Shown: piece after piece, positions 46,901 through 58,957 of the stretch
Layout of the letters: the number at the start of each line of letters is the position of its first letter
How positions within the stretch are numbered: the first letter of the stretch is position 1
Source of the DNA: Thelonectria olida
Lineage: Eukaryota; Ascomycota; Sordariomycetes; Hypocreales; Nectriaceae
Direction: 5' to 3'
NCBI GenBank assembly: GCA_020736575.1
Contig: JAGPYM010000005.1
Coordinates: 1,426,001-1,490,000, forward strand
DNA: 64,000 bases
The notes under the pieces: model-generated
Told to the model about the DNA's origin: nothing
The model's input: only the letters and a program-made list of their open reading frames with translations
The model's database searches: none
Translations under genes and position numbers: made by a program

Positions 46901-48653
46901 GATGTTGGTTGATGGAAAGCCCCGAGACATGTCCTTCCAGCGCAATACTGGTTACGTTCAACAGCAGGATCTTCATTTGCAGACTTCGACTGTTCGCGAG
47001 GCCCTCAACTTCAGTGCCCTTCTTCGCCAACCCGCCAGCACCCCCAGGGCCGAGAAGCTCGAATACGTTGAACAGGTCATCAAGCTTCTGGACATGGAGG
47101 AATATGCCGATGCTATCGTTGGTGTCCCCGGTGAGGGTCTCAATGTTGAACAGCGAAAGCGTCTTACTATTGGTGTCGAGCTTGCTGCCAAGCCCCCTCT
47201 GTTGCTCTTCGTCGATGAGCCTACTTCCGGTCTTGACTCGCAGACTTCTTGGGCTATTCTTGATCTTCTGGAGAAGCTTACCAAGGCCGGCCAGGCTGTC
47301 CTGTGCACTATTCACCAGCCTTCTGCTATGCTGTTCCAGCGCTTTGACCGACTCCTCTTCCTCGCCAAGGGCGGCAAGACGGTTTACTTTGGTGACATTG
47401 GTGATCACTCTAAGATCATGACTAGCTACTTTGAGCGCAACAGTGGCCTTACTTGCCCCCCTGAGGCTAACCCCGCCGAGTGGATGTTGGAGGTCATTGG
47501 TGCCGCTCCTGGTTCTCACTCTGATGTCGATTGGTTCAACACTTGGCGTACCAGCCCCGAGTACAACGAAGTTCAGGCCGAGTTGGAGAGGATCAAGCAG
47601 GAGGGACAGAACGTCTCGAACCCTATTGACGAAGATCCTGGCAAGTACCGCGAGTTCGCCGCCCCCTTCATGGAGCAGCTCAAGGAAGTCCTCTACCGTG
47701 TTTTCCAGCAGTATTGGCGTTCCCCCGTCTACATCTACTCCAAGGCCGCTCTCTGTACACTCATCGCTCTCTTCATTGGCTTTGTCTTCTTCGACGCTCC
47801 CAACAGTATCCAAGGTCTCCAGAATCAGATGTTCGCCATCTTCAACTTGCTCACTATTTTCGGTCAGCTCGTTCAGCAGTCGATGCCGCAGTTCGTTATT
47901 CAACGTTCACTGTACGAGGCCCGTGAAAGACCCTCCAAGGTCTACTCATGGAAGGTTTTCATGCTCTCGCAGCTTATTGTCGAACTTCCCTGGAATGCTC
48001 TCATGGCCGTCATCATGTTCTTCTGCTGGTATTATCCTGTCGGTCTTTACAACAACGCCTCTGCGGCTGGCCAGCTCACGGAGCGTGGTGGCCTGATGTT
48101 CCTGTTCCTGTTCATGTTCCTCATTTTCACCGGAACCTTCTCGACCTTCATTATTGCCGGGTTTGAGACTGCCGAGGCTGGTGCCAACATTGCCAACTTG
48201 CTGTTCATGCTCTGCTTGATCTTCTGTGGTGTTCTTGCCACCTCCGACAGTCTCCCCCGCTTCTGGATCTTCATGTACCGTGTGTCACCGTTCTCCTATC
48301 TCGTGAGCGGTATGTTATCAACAGCGGTCGCGAACGTCGATGTCACTTGCGCCAGCAACGAGTTCTTGTCTTTCGCTCCCATGGCAAACGAGACATGCGG
48401 AGAGTTCATGAAGAGCTATATCGCTCAAGTTGGTGGTTATTTAGTTGACCCGGATGCCACTGATATGTGCAAGTTCTGCACTATCAGCGACACTAACGTC
48501 TACCTCGCCGCTGTCGGTTCCCACTACAGTGACCGATGGCGCAACTTCGGTCTCCTTTGGATCTACGTCTTCTTCAACATGGGCGCCGCTCTCTTCCTTT
48601 ACTGGCTGGTGCGTATGCCCAAGAAGACGCTCAAGAAGGAGAAGAAGGAGTAA
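43935..48653 (+). CDS. PDR-type (ABCG) multidrug ABC transporter
   Basis: Exons 43935-44592, 44759-45798 and 45849-48653 give 1500 aa, the normal size. Order is NBD1-TMD1-NBD2-TMD2, the reverse layout of PDR5/CDR1. NBD1 has the degenerate Walker [10 protein letters not shown] (residue ~188, Cys for Lys), signature VSGGERKRV (~304) and a Walker B ending [10 protein letters not shown] (Asn for Glu). NBD2 has GVSGAGKTT (~892), the altered signature LNVEQRKRL (~997) and [11 protein letters not shown] (Asp1022, Glu1023). This asymmetry is standard in fungal PDR pumps, so the gene is intact. Such pumps export azoles, toxins and self-made metabolites at the plasma membrane. The first intron is unusually long here (166 nt). 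The gene is convergent with the NRPS-like gene, with stops 0.4 kb apart, which fits a role in export of its product. Confidence 0.95.
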
Positions 48654-49069
48654 TGATGGATGCCATTGGAAAAACAAAATTCAAGAAAAATCTAATCCTC
48701 CACGATATGGTGGGGGACCAATCTTTGCTCATTATCTCGATCTAAGGACGAGATACTATTCCTTTGCTTTAGATGTTTATGGATGTCACCCAGATAGACG
48801 GCATGGCCTTTGCCTTGTATACACGAATTAGAATTGTATGTAATCCACAGAAAGGGAACACGATCCCGAATATATTTTTACTACTCCTTCAATAATTTTT
48901 GTCAATGCTGGCATTGAAATGCATGTCTGCTTGAAGAATTTCTACCGACAGTCGTGTGTATATAATTGTGATTACGTCAGGCCAGGAAACCAGCCCGGCC
49001 ATTTCCATCCCCCATTACCTTATGCCAAAGTCCACCCCCAAAACGCCCAATGTCATTACTATATGGCCT
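48654..49069. other. Convergent 3' flanks
   Basis: The gap between the stop codons of the PDR and NRPS-like genes. It is AT-rich, with no gene seen. Confidence 0.65.
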
Positions 49070-52000
49070 TCAACGAGTGAAGACCTCTCCAACCTTCTTG
49101 TCCCAGTTGTTCTGATCTGCTAGCTTTCTCAGGACATCTGCCAAGCTATCGCAGTGTCCGTCTACTTCTTGGTCGTTCATCTGTGCCGTATCCCACGACG
49201 CGATGAAATACATGTTGACTGAATCAATCATGAAGGCGTTCCAGAACAGACCACTGCCAAGGTTAGTCAGAACATGTGTCATCTTTGGATTGTGTATGAG
49301 TTCTTACCAGTCTGGCCAGTCATACCGCGTCACGGGCTCAAGCGCCTTGAAGTCCGCTCTCTCCCCTTTCGCAAGCGTCATGGCCATGCTCATGTCCCAG
49401 ACAAACGATTGCCTGAAAGACGCCGTCTCCGCCATGTCACCCTCGTCTCGCAGGCCTTGGACTACACGGTTCCACGGCACGTGCTCGTACTGCTTCATCT
49501 GGTCCTGCTCGAGCGCCATGCGCCGCAGAAACTCGACGAGTGTTTCGTCTGGGACGACCTCGCTCATGTTGAGGAGCCATTGCACGGTGGGACCATCGAT
49601 GCTCATGGCTGGCGGGAGAAGGCGCTCCATCCAGGGGGGAACAAAGGGCCATGAGCGCCCGCTTTCCCAGGAGTTGAAGAGCGCATGCGAGGAGCCGGTC
49701 TGGAGCACGTTGAAGAGCGCGATGGCGCCTTTGGCCAGGAGAGACGGCATGATGCCGTGCTTTTCTCTCAGGGCGGCAAGGCCCGGGAGAGCGACGATTC
49801 TGCCGGAGCGCGGGTATTGGAATTCCGCGGCGCGCTTCTCCCATTGCCCTTCCCACACTTGATTCCGGATCTCGCGTCGCTCGCTCGCGTGGTCAGACGC
49901 TTCGTCGTTGGAAATCATCATGCCAGGTGCCTTTTGCGGCGGCCACAGGGCGCGCCCAAAGCGGGAAATGCCCCTGAGACGCTTGACGTGGAACGTGACG
50001 CTCTTCTGAGCGGGCTCGCTGTCTTCGTACTGGCTGAAGAGGTCGGAGAAGAGGCGGTACGGTGTGAGGGCTGGGAGCTCGATGTTGGAGTCTTGGATCC
50101 AGCGGTCTAGCTCGTGGTGCCATTGTGTGATGGAGAGTGCGTCGATGACGGAGTGGTTGAAGGTGAATGCGAGGAAGTATTGGTCGCTCGTTGTGATCTT
50201 GACGAGGTTACATTGGAACATGAAGGGGGATGAGTGGCCTTCTGAGGAGTCGTCTTTGGCTCTTTGGGTAGCTTCGGCTTCGGTGGCTACCTCGACGTCG
50301 TGGATGAGCTTCTCGAAGAGAGCTAGGCTTGAAGACAGCACGGCGTGGTGTGGCACTCTGTTGGCCGTCTCGAACACAATGGTTCTCAGCATAGGTCGAG
50401 ACTTAAGGGCTTTTTCTAGACCACGACGGATCTTCTCGTACGGTATTCCGCGGACCTGGAAGACCATTCGGCTGTGATATGACTGCGGTCGCGGTCCAAT
50501 GGCTGTTCGACGGAGCGAGTCTCGAATGACCATGACATCTTCAATGGCAGCAGCAGAAAGCCCAACGCTGGTGACTTTGTCCTGCGCTGCTTTCAAAGTG
50601 CATTTCTCGCCCATATCTAGAGACAAAGAACTCTTCTGGTCGTGTCTCACTGCCAAAGGCGCTTGAACTTGCTGGACTGGCAGGATGGGTGTGCTAATTG
50701 CGAACCCCGTAGATGGAGACGGATGGCTTTGAGAGAGCGTAAGTGAAGCCTGCTGAATCTCTCGAGATAGGAGAAGACGCGCTTGCTTCTCAACAGTCTC
50801 GTTCTCGGCAAAGTCCTGAAGATACAGGCGCTGGCCACATGTGCGGAGGACGCTGTCGCAGTAGCGAAGGAGGGTGATGCTATCTGCGAGGAACATGACG
50901 TTGTCGGTCTGGACAGGTCGCGTTCCGCAGAGCTTCTCCCAGACGTCCAGCAGCCTCGAAATATACTTTTGACTAGGCTGAGCCCGTTCAGCATCATCCT
51001 CGGGCTTGGGTTCGGGCTCCTTGGGCTGGCGGAGACGTTCCAGCTTCTGTCTCAGCAAGGCCTTCTTGACCTTGCCGAGGGAGGTTACGGGGAACTTTTC
51101 CAGACCGAGTTCTTCTAGTGTATACACGGCGTCAAGAGCGTGCCGCGGGTCGATGGATCGGGACTTTTCAATGAGTTGAGCCTTGATTGTGCCCTCTGGC
51201 AGGATGGCGACTGCGACGGGGACTTGGCCAGCCAAATCGTCCGGCACGCCGACAACTTGAGCCTGGAAGTTGTTAGTATCTAAGCCGGTTCTGAGATCAA
51301 GAGAGTGGGGGGCTTACTTGAACACCGGGAATCTCTTGGAGGACAGACTCAATCTTCACGGGGTGTATGTTTTCTCCTCCCCGAATAATCAGGTCCTTGT
51401 ACCGGCCCAGGATGTACACGATGCCCTGCTCGTCAATCTTGGCCTGGTCTCCAGTCACAAGCCACGGGCCAGCTTCATCCTCATACATGGAGTCGTCTGT
51501 TTCCCGGTTGTAGTACTTTGTAATGACAGATGTGCCACCCACGTGCAGCTCTCCGGGCTCGCCACGACGCAAAATCTCTCGACTCCCAGGACGGCAGATT
51601 CGAGCTTTCGCGCCAGGAAGGACCTTTCCAACGCCAGAGTGATAGCCGGTAGCATAGTCTGGATCCGTCCGAGCAAACGTGATCAACGGCGCGCCCTCGC
51701 TCATGCCATAGACTTGGATGGCGACTTTAGCCTCAAGACCTTGGCGACAAAGCTCAATGTCTTGGCGGCCGATGGACGTGCCGCCGATGGTGACGATGCG
51801 CAGATCCAGTTTGTCGGGACTGGGGAACGACGGGTGCGCCATGAGGGCCTTGACCAACGTGGGCGTCGCCGACATGACGGAGCACTGTTCCTGGACGAGG
51901 GCCTGCAGCGTGGCGTCGACGTTGAAGGTCTTGGACGGGAAGATGGCGGCGCCACCCCAGCGCCACGCGCGGAGACAGTTGTTGATGGCGAAGATGTGGG

Positions 52001-53153
52001 AGGAGGGGGTGTGCACTAGAAAGCGCAGGAAGGAGTTGGGGTCGACTTCGGGGTCGAAGTCGCAGCACTCGGAGATGATGTTTTGGTGCGTGTGGACGCA
52101 GCCTTTGGGTTGCCCCGTTGTGCCGCTGGTGAAGACAATTAGAGCAGTGTTGCCCTCGCCTTGGATATCTTCTGAAGGAGTTTCCGCCTCTTGGGCTTTC
52201 AGGGGTAGTGTAGGGATATCGCAGAGTCTAGTCCAGCCTTGGACTTCTTCTCCCGTGCAATGGATGCGAAGGCCAGGTCCCTGAAGCGAAGTCTGTGAGA
52301 GATCTAGTGCCGTAGTGCCGTCTGCGTCTTGAGCGACGACAATATGAGGCTGCAGAGACAGGATGGTGGCTTTCGCGTCCTTGGGGACGGTAGGATCAAT
52401 AGGGCAAAACGCCATTCGGAGCTTTGCGGCAGCCCAGAAGAACAGAGCCCATTCGGCCGAGTTGCAGAGGACGACGGAGAGGCGCATGCCCGGACGGCAT
52501 CCTAGGCTACTCAAAGAAGCGGCAAGGTGTTCTGCCTTGTCTCTCATTTGGGCGTAGGACCATCGTAGAGTCTGAGTCCCGCTGGAGGAGGTGGAGTTTT
52601 GAGTTGTGCTGAGGAATACATCTTGGGGCTGCCAAAGGGATATCAGAGCATCGTGATCTGGATACAGAGTCGCAGCCTGGTCAAAGATGTCCCAGAGTTT
52701 TAGATGAAGATCAGGAATGGGTTGGCCATGGATCTCTGCGAGGGCAGGCTTGTTCTGAAGGACTGGTGCATCGCCGGGATGCTCTGTGGTTGATTCGACT
52801 TGAGGACTTGAAGTGTTTGTAGTGTTTTCTTGGATCTCTATGCATTTCTCTTCACTTTGAGCTTGAATAGGAGCTGGACTATTGCTGGGCTCAGCTGCCT
52901 CACACGGCGTTGAGTCGAGTTTGGGGAGAGGTGCCTCGGTAACTACTTGGGAGGCGGCCTCCATTGTGATACTGAGGCTTGAAACAGTGGCTGGCAGTTT
53001 CAGACAGCAATAAAAGAGGCGTCTTAGAAAGGTGTCGAAAAGGAAAAGGGCTTGCGTGCCAAGAATAGCGAGAGTAAGGAGGATATCTAGAACACGGCGG
53101 TCAGAGTAAATATGGGAATCGCTCTCGATGGAAATGTCGCTTTGTTTCGTCAT
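49070..53153 (-). CDS. NRPS-like enzyme, adenylation-carrier-condensation (A-T-C)
   Basis: Exons 53153-51318, 51262-49308 and 49253-49070 give 1324 aa. A hydrophobic stretch near the start (DILLTLAILGTQALFLFDTF) precedes an adenylation domain with FTSGTTGQPKGCVHTHQN (A3, ~341), YGMSEGAP (A5), LVTGDQAKID (A7), GRYKDLIIRGGENIHP (A8, ~583) and PVTSLGKVKKALL (A10 Lys). A carrier-like domain follows, with DNVMFLADSITLL; Ser740 would take the phosphopantetheine, but the usual GG before it is reduced. The C-terminal ~450 residues form a condensation domain with FNHSVIDALSI (His982, Asp986), the first His of HHxxxDG being Asn. It should activate one carboxylic or amino acid and pass it to an amine, alcohol or second carrier. 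A downstream ATG near 52963 (MEAASQ) would remove the hydrophobic stretch. The neighbouring PDR pump and P450 suggest a small biosynthetic cluster. Confidence 0.88.
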
Positions 53154-56139
53154 GGTGCGTCTTTGCGAACAAAACAACCTGGGGAACAGCTGTACAAGAC
53201 TCAAATACGAATGTGGGCAAGTTGGGGAATCCCTGACACGAAGTCCCATGCAGAAAAGAAACAGGCATCTTGACAGTAAACACACCCTTGTCAGGTTAAT
53301 GCAACCCAACGCCCAGATTATCACATCTGAGATCCCGGGAGCTTGGGTCCCAGAAACCAACACACTCACACACCCCGTTACATCTTGTTGTTCCTCAAAA
53401 ACCTAGACTAAAGTCTTGACACAAAGAGGTTGCGGCGTCGGAGGTTACGGTCGCACAACAGCCCGTACACGGCTGAGCCCGATCCAACGACGATACTGGG
53501 AATCAGCCACTCGCGCCAGCGGCCAACAAGGGACTCCATTTATTTTCGTCGGTTCTACAAGGTCCTCGTTGAGGCCCTTGAGGGAGGGGGCGTGTCCAGG
53601 TCGTGAGGCGGCCTATGATGTATCGTGGACAAGGGGGAGTGCGTGTGTAAGTGACGAGTGATACGGCCTGAAATCACAAAGTCTCTCTCTCTTTGACAAC
53701 CAACCAAGCAGCCCCAAAGATGATCTGCAGGGCTCGGCAGGGGGGCTTGTCTCTCCCTCCCTCCCTGCCCTCTCACTACGTCTCAGTCTACCCGACATGG
53801 CTCTTCTGCAGGATCTTGCGGGTCGTGTTTACGGTAGTAGTTGGATGCGGTTGTCTCCGGTTGCAAGTCATGAACTGAACCCTTGGACCAGCTGAGACAA
53901 TATATCTGAGACGACGAGGAGTGGATTCGCCATCTTCGATCCGTCGACGAACGACGTGGACGGTGACGGTGAAGCGGGGAGTGGGAGGGAACCCTCACAT
54001 CTATTTTTACTCGAGGGACCTGGGAGTCGGCTAATCCCCCCAATCTATGTGGTTTGTTGCTTTTCCTCATATCTCCCCTCAGATATGACTCTCGGACAAC
54101 CTTGACTCACCTCGCTCTGCGCCCGACTTGACAACTCACACCGACAAAATAGTAGGATCCAATAAGTCATCTTTTTTCCTTTTTTCCTGCCAGCCATTTC
54201 CGCCCAAACCGAACCACAGTCTCCTGTTTCTTCGAGAGACGCCGTTTGACCCTGGGAGAGGGATCCCAGTTGATTTTCCCCTGCATCCAATCACGAAGTG
54301 CTGCTGCCGACGGCATGTCCACTTATGCAACCATGGTTTGGACTTCAGCTCGTCGATCCCACGCGTATTTCGCAGCTGCAGCACATGGCCTCGGGTTGGT
54401 TGTTGGTTGCTGGCCGAGAGAGTGAGAACTGCCGCAAAAGCAACTCCTCCTGGGACTTGCATCTTCCCAAAAATAAGCATCTCGCACATCGGTCAGTCTC
54501 TCTGCTTCCAGGTGCGGGACCATTCGACGTCGCCTCTTAAGTCAATGCATAAGAGTCGACTCCACAGAGCAATGCTAAACGCTCCCATGGCCACTTAGTG
54601 CCCGCCAGCTCAGACCGAGGAACCAAGGATAGGCTTGACAGGCAAACGTGGATAGTCGGCGATACTGATTTGCCTTGCTTCAGAAACACTCTGTTCCTGT
54701 CTCGAATTCTGCACTGCCCCGATAGGTTGTCCACTTTCTTCTAACGCCAGCACTTCAAACTTCAACACCACCACAGGAACCTATCAACCAGGAATCCCAG
54801 CCTTTCTTTTTCTCTATTTCTTTTTTAATTTACTCCCACCGACTTTATCCTTTTTTCGCCCAGACCATCGTGGTACCCGTGACTTCCATTCCTGCATATG
54901 CGCCGGGGGAGGGCATTGAAGTGCTCGGAACAGAGAGCTGCGACCTGAATCTGGAGACTCCGATTTGTGGACCGAGGGCGCACAACTTACTGCAAGGTCC
55001 TCCTGTAGGCCATTAGAATGATATGAGAAATGGACTTGTCTCGGACCGTACCGTATCTGGGATCTCTCCTCTCGCGCGTTCATGTGCTGTCCCAAGACCC
55101 GCAGCCAGCTGTCATCTCGCCTTTTCTCCCTCTCTCCGGCTCTCTCTTTGGCTCTTGCTCTTCTTTGCACACGCCCCTGATATCGTCATTTCTAATCTCC
55201 CTGCTTCGCCGGGCCTTGGCTCCCTCATCGCCCATGATGACCTGTGTTACAACGTCCAACATGTGGCGCTGGCTTGGTCAGGATGATGGCATGTTCTCAG
55301 CTGATGACTTCCCCTTGTTTCCCTCTCGTCCTAAAATACTAGAGGCAGGAAGGGGAGGGGGGGCATGAAATAGATACGAAAGAGGCACACACTCCAGGGC
55401 AAAAGGCCGTTTCTGCAAGTCCGATTCGCGGCCATCTGCAGCTCATCGTCATCTCGATCTTGCGAGAGCGAGTTAGCCCCTTCGTACGCCAGGTCCCGTA
55501 AGCTGCTTGGGGAAATACCGCAGGTCACAAGCTTAACTTTTCCACTTTTCTAAACTGAAGATGGCTTTTCGAATGGGATTTGCTTCCCTTTAGGCGCCCA
55601 AATTTCCGCCCTGCTTCTCTTTGCTTCGTTCCACGGCAGGTGATATTGTTAGGGCCATATGACAGCACACACGACCTTTGGGCTATCGTGGACAGGTGTG
55701 GGGACCAGATATACCAGGGATCCTGTTCCAATCGGACATTAGCACCCGCCATCCAAGATGTTTCTAAATATGCTGTAACGGCATATCTTGGAGCGAACGG
55801 GGCGGGCATTGGGTTGAAGCCCCCAGCTCTGACAGCAAGGCTGCTTTGGCCAAAGCCCCCCGCGTGAAAGGAAGAGAAGCCTAATGAGCGGTTGGGATAC
55901 GGGCAGGCCAGATATAGCACGCGGACAGACGTCACCGGCTTCTTGTCTCTGAGGTGTGCTGGAACAACAATAATTGGGGCAATGGGTGGGTGATCCAAAC
56001 CTGGGACATGATCCAAAGTCTCGGAGATAATTTTGTGGCAATACTTGAGTAGCCGTGAGCCCGCCTATTTGTTTTCACTGACACTTTTCTTCTCAGCTTG
56101 TTGTGCTATCACTCTGTTCCATGTCTTATTATCGCCACG
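53154..56139. other. Divergent region between NRPS-like and P450 genes
   Basis: The two genes face away from each other across 3 kb. A hairpin lies at 55752-55792. Open frames up to ~160 codons (for example 55525-56016 reverse) have no family resemblance. It probably holds both promoters; no gene is supported. Confidence 0.5.
55752..55792. repeat. Interrupted palindrome
   Basis: TCCAAGAT (55752-55759) pairs with ATCTTGGA (55785-55792), and an inner ATATGC (55768-55773) pairs with GCATAT (55781-55786) around a 7-nt loop; the inner and outer pairings share two bases on the right arm, so they are alternatives at the junction. It lies about 350 bp before the P450 start. Confidence 0.5.
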
Positions 56140-57783
56140 ATGCTGAGTCTATTGCTAAGCGCCTTTGTGCGAGAACACCTGCTTCTCGCCGTCATCATCA
56201 TCCTCCTCCCCTTCCCTCTGCGAGCCGTCGAGGGTTACTTCAGACGGTGGAGAATCTCGGAAGCCGGGGGCTGTCAAGAACCTGCGAGCAAGGTCGCAGT
56301 CAAAGATCCCATTGTTGGCTTCGACTTTCTCTACAATGTCTTGTTCGGAAAGGCCCCCGAGAGATACCTCGACAGCACGTGGAAGGCGTTCCGGGAGATG
56401 GGCACCACTTACACCGAGAAGCGGTGGACGTGGGAGGCTGTCTATACCTGTGATCCCCTGAACCTAAGACAGATTCTAGCCACTGGCTGCCAGGACTTTG
56501 ACCTTCCCGAGTTCCGAACGTCCGTCATCGGCCATCTGTTCGGAAACGGCATCTTTGTTTTGTCTGGCCACTCGTGGAAACACGCCCGAACCGTCCTCCG
56601 AAAGAGCCTCAAGAAAGAAGACCCCGCGCCGTTCCTCGCCACGCTTGAGCAACACTTCCAAGCCTTCAAGAAACACGTTCCGACCGACGGCGCCGAGATT
56701 GATCTGCAACCGCTGTTCCTCGCGCTTGCCATGGACGTTTCTACAGAGTTCCTCATGGGCCACTCGACTCACATGCTCGACATGTCTGGGGACCATACCA
56801 AGGAGCAGCAGTTTGTCGACGACTACATGATCTGCTCCGAGGAGATTATCCACCAGATGCAGCTCGGCCCCCTACACCCATTCAAAGTCAACTTTGCGGC
56901 GAGAAAAGCCAAGAAGCGAGTATACAAGTACGTTGGCGACTTTATCGATGCCTCGCTCCAGGACTCGGAGGGAAGTACACGGGGGAATCTCCTGCTCGAC
57001 ATGATGGAGATGGCCAAGGACCGCAAGGGCGTCTGCGACCAGATCCTGCATATCCTCCTGGCGAGTCGCGATACCACGTCGAGCTTGATGAGCAACTTGT
57101 TCTTCATGCTTGCCAAGAACCCTCACATGTACAACAAGTTGCGACAAGACGTGCTCAGAGTCGCCGGCGAGGGTCCTCCCACGGCCAGCCAACTCAAGGA
57201 CATGACGTACCTCAAGTGGTGCGTCAACGAATGTAAGCCTCACTCAACCAATTTTCCCCACTGCGTTTGCATATATCGCCCTTTTCTTGCATACTAACGG
57301 CCCGCCAGCATTGAGATTACATCCCGTGATCCCCACCAACGCTCGGGTGGCGTTGAGGGATACGACGCTTCCTCGGGGCGGCGGACCCGACGGGCAGTCT
57401 CCGCTCTTCGTCAGTAAGGGCTCAGCCATGTTCTACAACGTGTACGCCATGCACCGCGACGAAGCCACGTTTGGGCCCGATCCGGACGAGTTCGTTCCGG
57501 AGCGCTGGGAGGGCCTGCGGCCGGGCTGGGGATACCTGCCCTTCAACGGGGGGGCGCGGTCGTGTGTTGGACGTAAGTAGAAACGGTAGTGCGACAGACG
57601 TGCCAATGGATGCTAACACTGTGTATCATAGAGCAATATGCGCTGCTGGAGACTCACTACGTTGTCGCAAGAATGGTTCAGACGTTCAAGACGATGCAGT
57701 CTCGAGATGATGAGGAGTGGATGGAGCTGTACGCTTTGGCGTTGTGCTCGAAAAACGGCACTCGAGTTGCTGTGACAGCGTGA
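56140..57783 (+). CDS. Cytochrome P450, CYP52-like (alkane / fatty-acid hydroxylase group)
   Basis: Exons 56140-57232, 57309-57572 and 57632-57783 give 502 aa. An N-terminal membrane anchor (LLLAVIIILLPFPLRAV) is followed by the P450 fold: helix C-like SWKHARTVLRKSL, helix I LLASRDTTSSL, ExxR as ESLRLHPVIPTNAR rebuilt across intron 1, the PERW region FVPERWEGLRPGWGYLPF, and the heme-binding FNGGARSCVG with the Cys ligand, continuing as QQYALLETHYVVARM across intron 2. SRDTT and SLRLHPVIPTNAR are typical of CYP52/CYP539-like enzymes that oxidise alkyl or fatty chains at the ER. An ATG at 56121 is out of frame; 56140 gives a proper anchor. The enzyme may oxidise a lipid or a tailoring substrate of the nearby NRPS-like enzyme. 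Confidence 0.93.
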
Positions 57784-58957
57784 GGATTGTTTCGTTGTTC
57801 TTTTTTTGTTATGAAGCACGTGTAAGATGGGACATCATGTCATAATATCGAGTCATGTCTTGGGGATTTTATTGTATTATTTTATTAGTTGCTGGTGGTG
57901 TTGGGATCCTCATTGTCACAGATCAGCCTACAGGGAACGAACCTCCCATCCATCCCTGTCGAAGCCTCGGAGCATGAACGACGAAGGGTGTTGTTGTCTT
58001 TTGCATTTTTTTATTTTATTAATTAAGTCGTCTATTATACCCTCCCTCATCTATCTGCTGCCGCAGCCGTTCATCTGGAAACGTCTAGAAGCTCATTCCG
58101 CGAGCACTGGCCTCGTGGTATCCAATTTGTTTCAAACCTCGACAACCCAACACACTGTTCGTGACAGATGATGATGCCGCGAACCACGGACGAGGAATGC
58201 ATTAAAAAAATCTCCGAAGGAATCCGGCATCTGTGCACCCGCTTCGGGCCCCGGATCCGCAGTGTCATGCCAAGCTGTTGGTTCTCGGGTTTGGGTTGAA
58301 GAAGGGGGTCAAGGACGAGTAAGCATCTTCCCTCCTGGGCCGCGGCTCCTTTCGTTGCCTAACTACGTCAGCTCTGTGTGTGTTGAGACTGCAGTTCAAC
58401 CGCCACAGTCCAATATCCGCATGTAATTACATAGACTTCGTGTAAGCCAGAACAAAGCAATGTCGTAGTCTGCGGGGAAGACAACAGCCCTCAACAGCAA
58501 ATCAAGAATCTATTCGTAATACGATCCACGCTTGCCCAGCCCAGGCGCCTAAGTTGCCTCATTTGACCTAGCGTTGGCAGTTGTGATTTAGTTGCGATGC
58601 GTCCTAGTCTCCGACTTTAAGTCTTCAAGTGCCGGTTCTAAGTCTTCAACCACGCGAGTTGAAGTCATGGATGCCGTTTTGACGCCTTTTCACCCGGATT
58701 TAAGTCTTCGATTCCCCAGGTTTTACGTACTGGAATCCCAATTCGTGCTGTTGCCAATAATGGCTTTCGGCCAGCCCCCTCGAAAGTGAATGAAGGTCCC
58801 AGTGATGTCCTCGAACAGAGGCGAAAACGTTGAGAACCGCCATGTATTTAACCCAGACTGGGTTCCTCTGTCTTCTCTGCCTTCTTTATGGATCTCTCAG
58901 GATACTTCATACTTGGTTCCTTGAGCGCAAATTCTCGCCCTCTCCCCCAGTCCAACC
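57784..58957. other. Intergenic between P450 and ATPase
   Basis: It contains T-rich 3' flank of the P450, a direct repeat of TAAGTCTTC at 58616-58711, and presumably the ATPase promoter. No gene is supported. Confidence 0.55.
58616..58711. repeat. Three spaced copies of TTTAAGTCTTCAA
   Basis: Copies at 58616-58628 and 58637-58649 (TCTAAGTCTTCAA) and 58699-58711 (TTTAAGTCTTCGA) share the core TAAGTCTTC. They lie 250-340 bp before the ATPase start, which suits a regulatory element, but chance cannot be excluded. Confidence 0.5.

Noticed and set aside
46878..47903. 341-codon reverse frame
   Set aside because: It lies antisense within NBD2 and TMD2 of the PDR transporter, whose motifs are fully recognisable on the + strand.
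55525..56016. 163-codon reverse frame
   Set aside because: No recognisable domain, and it overlaps the palindrome and the promoter region of the P450.
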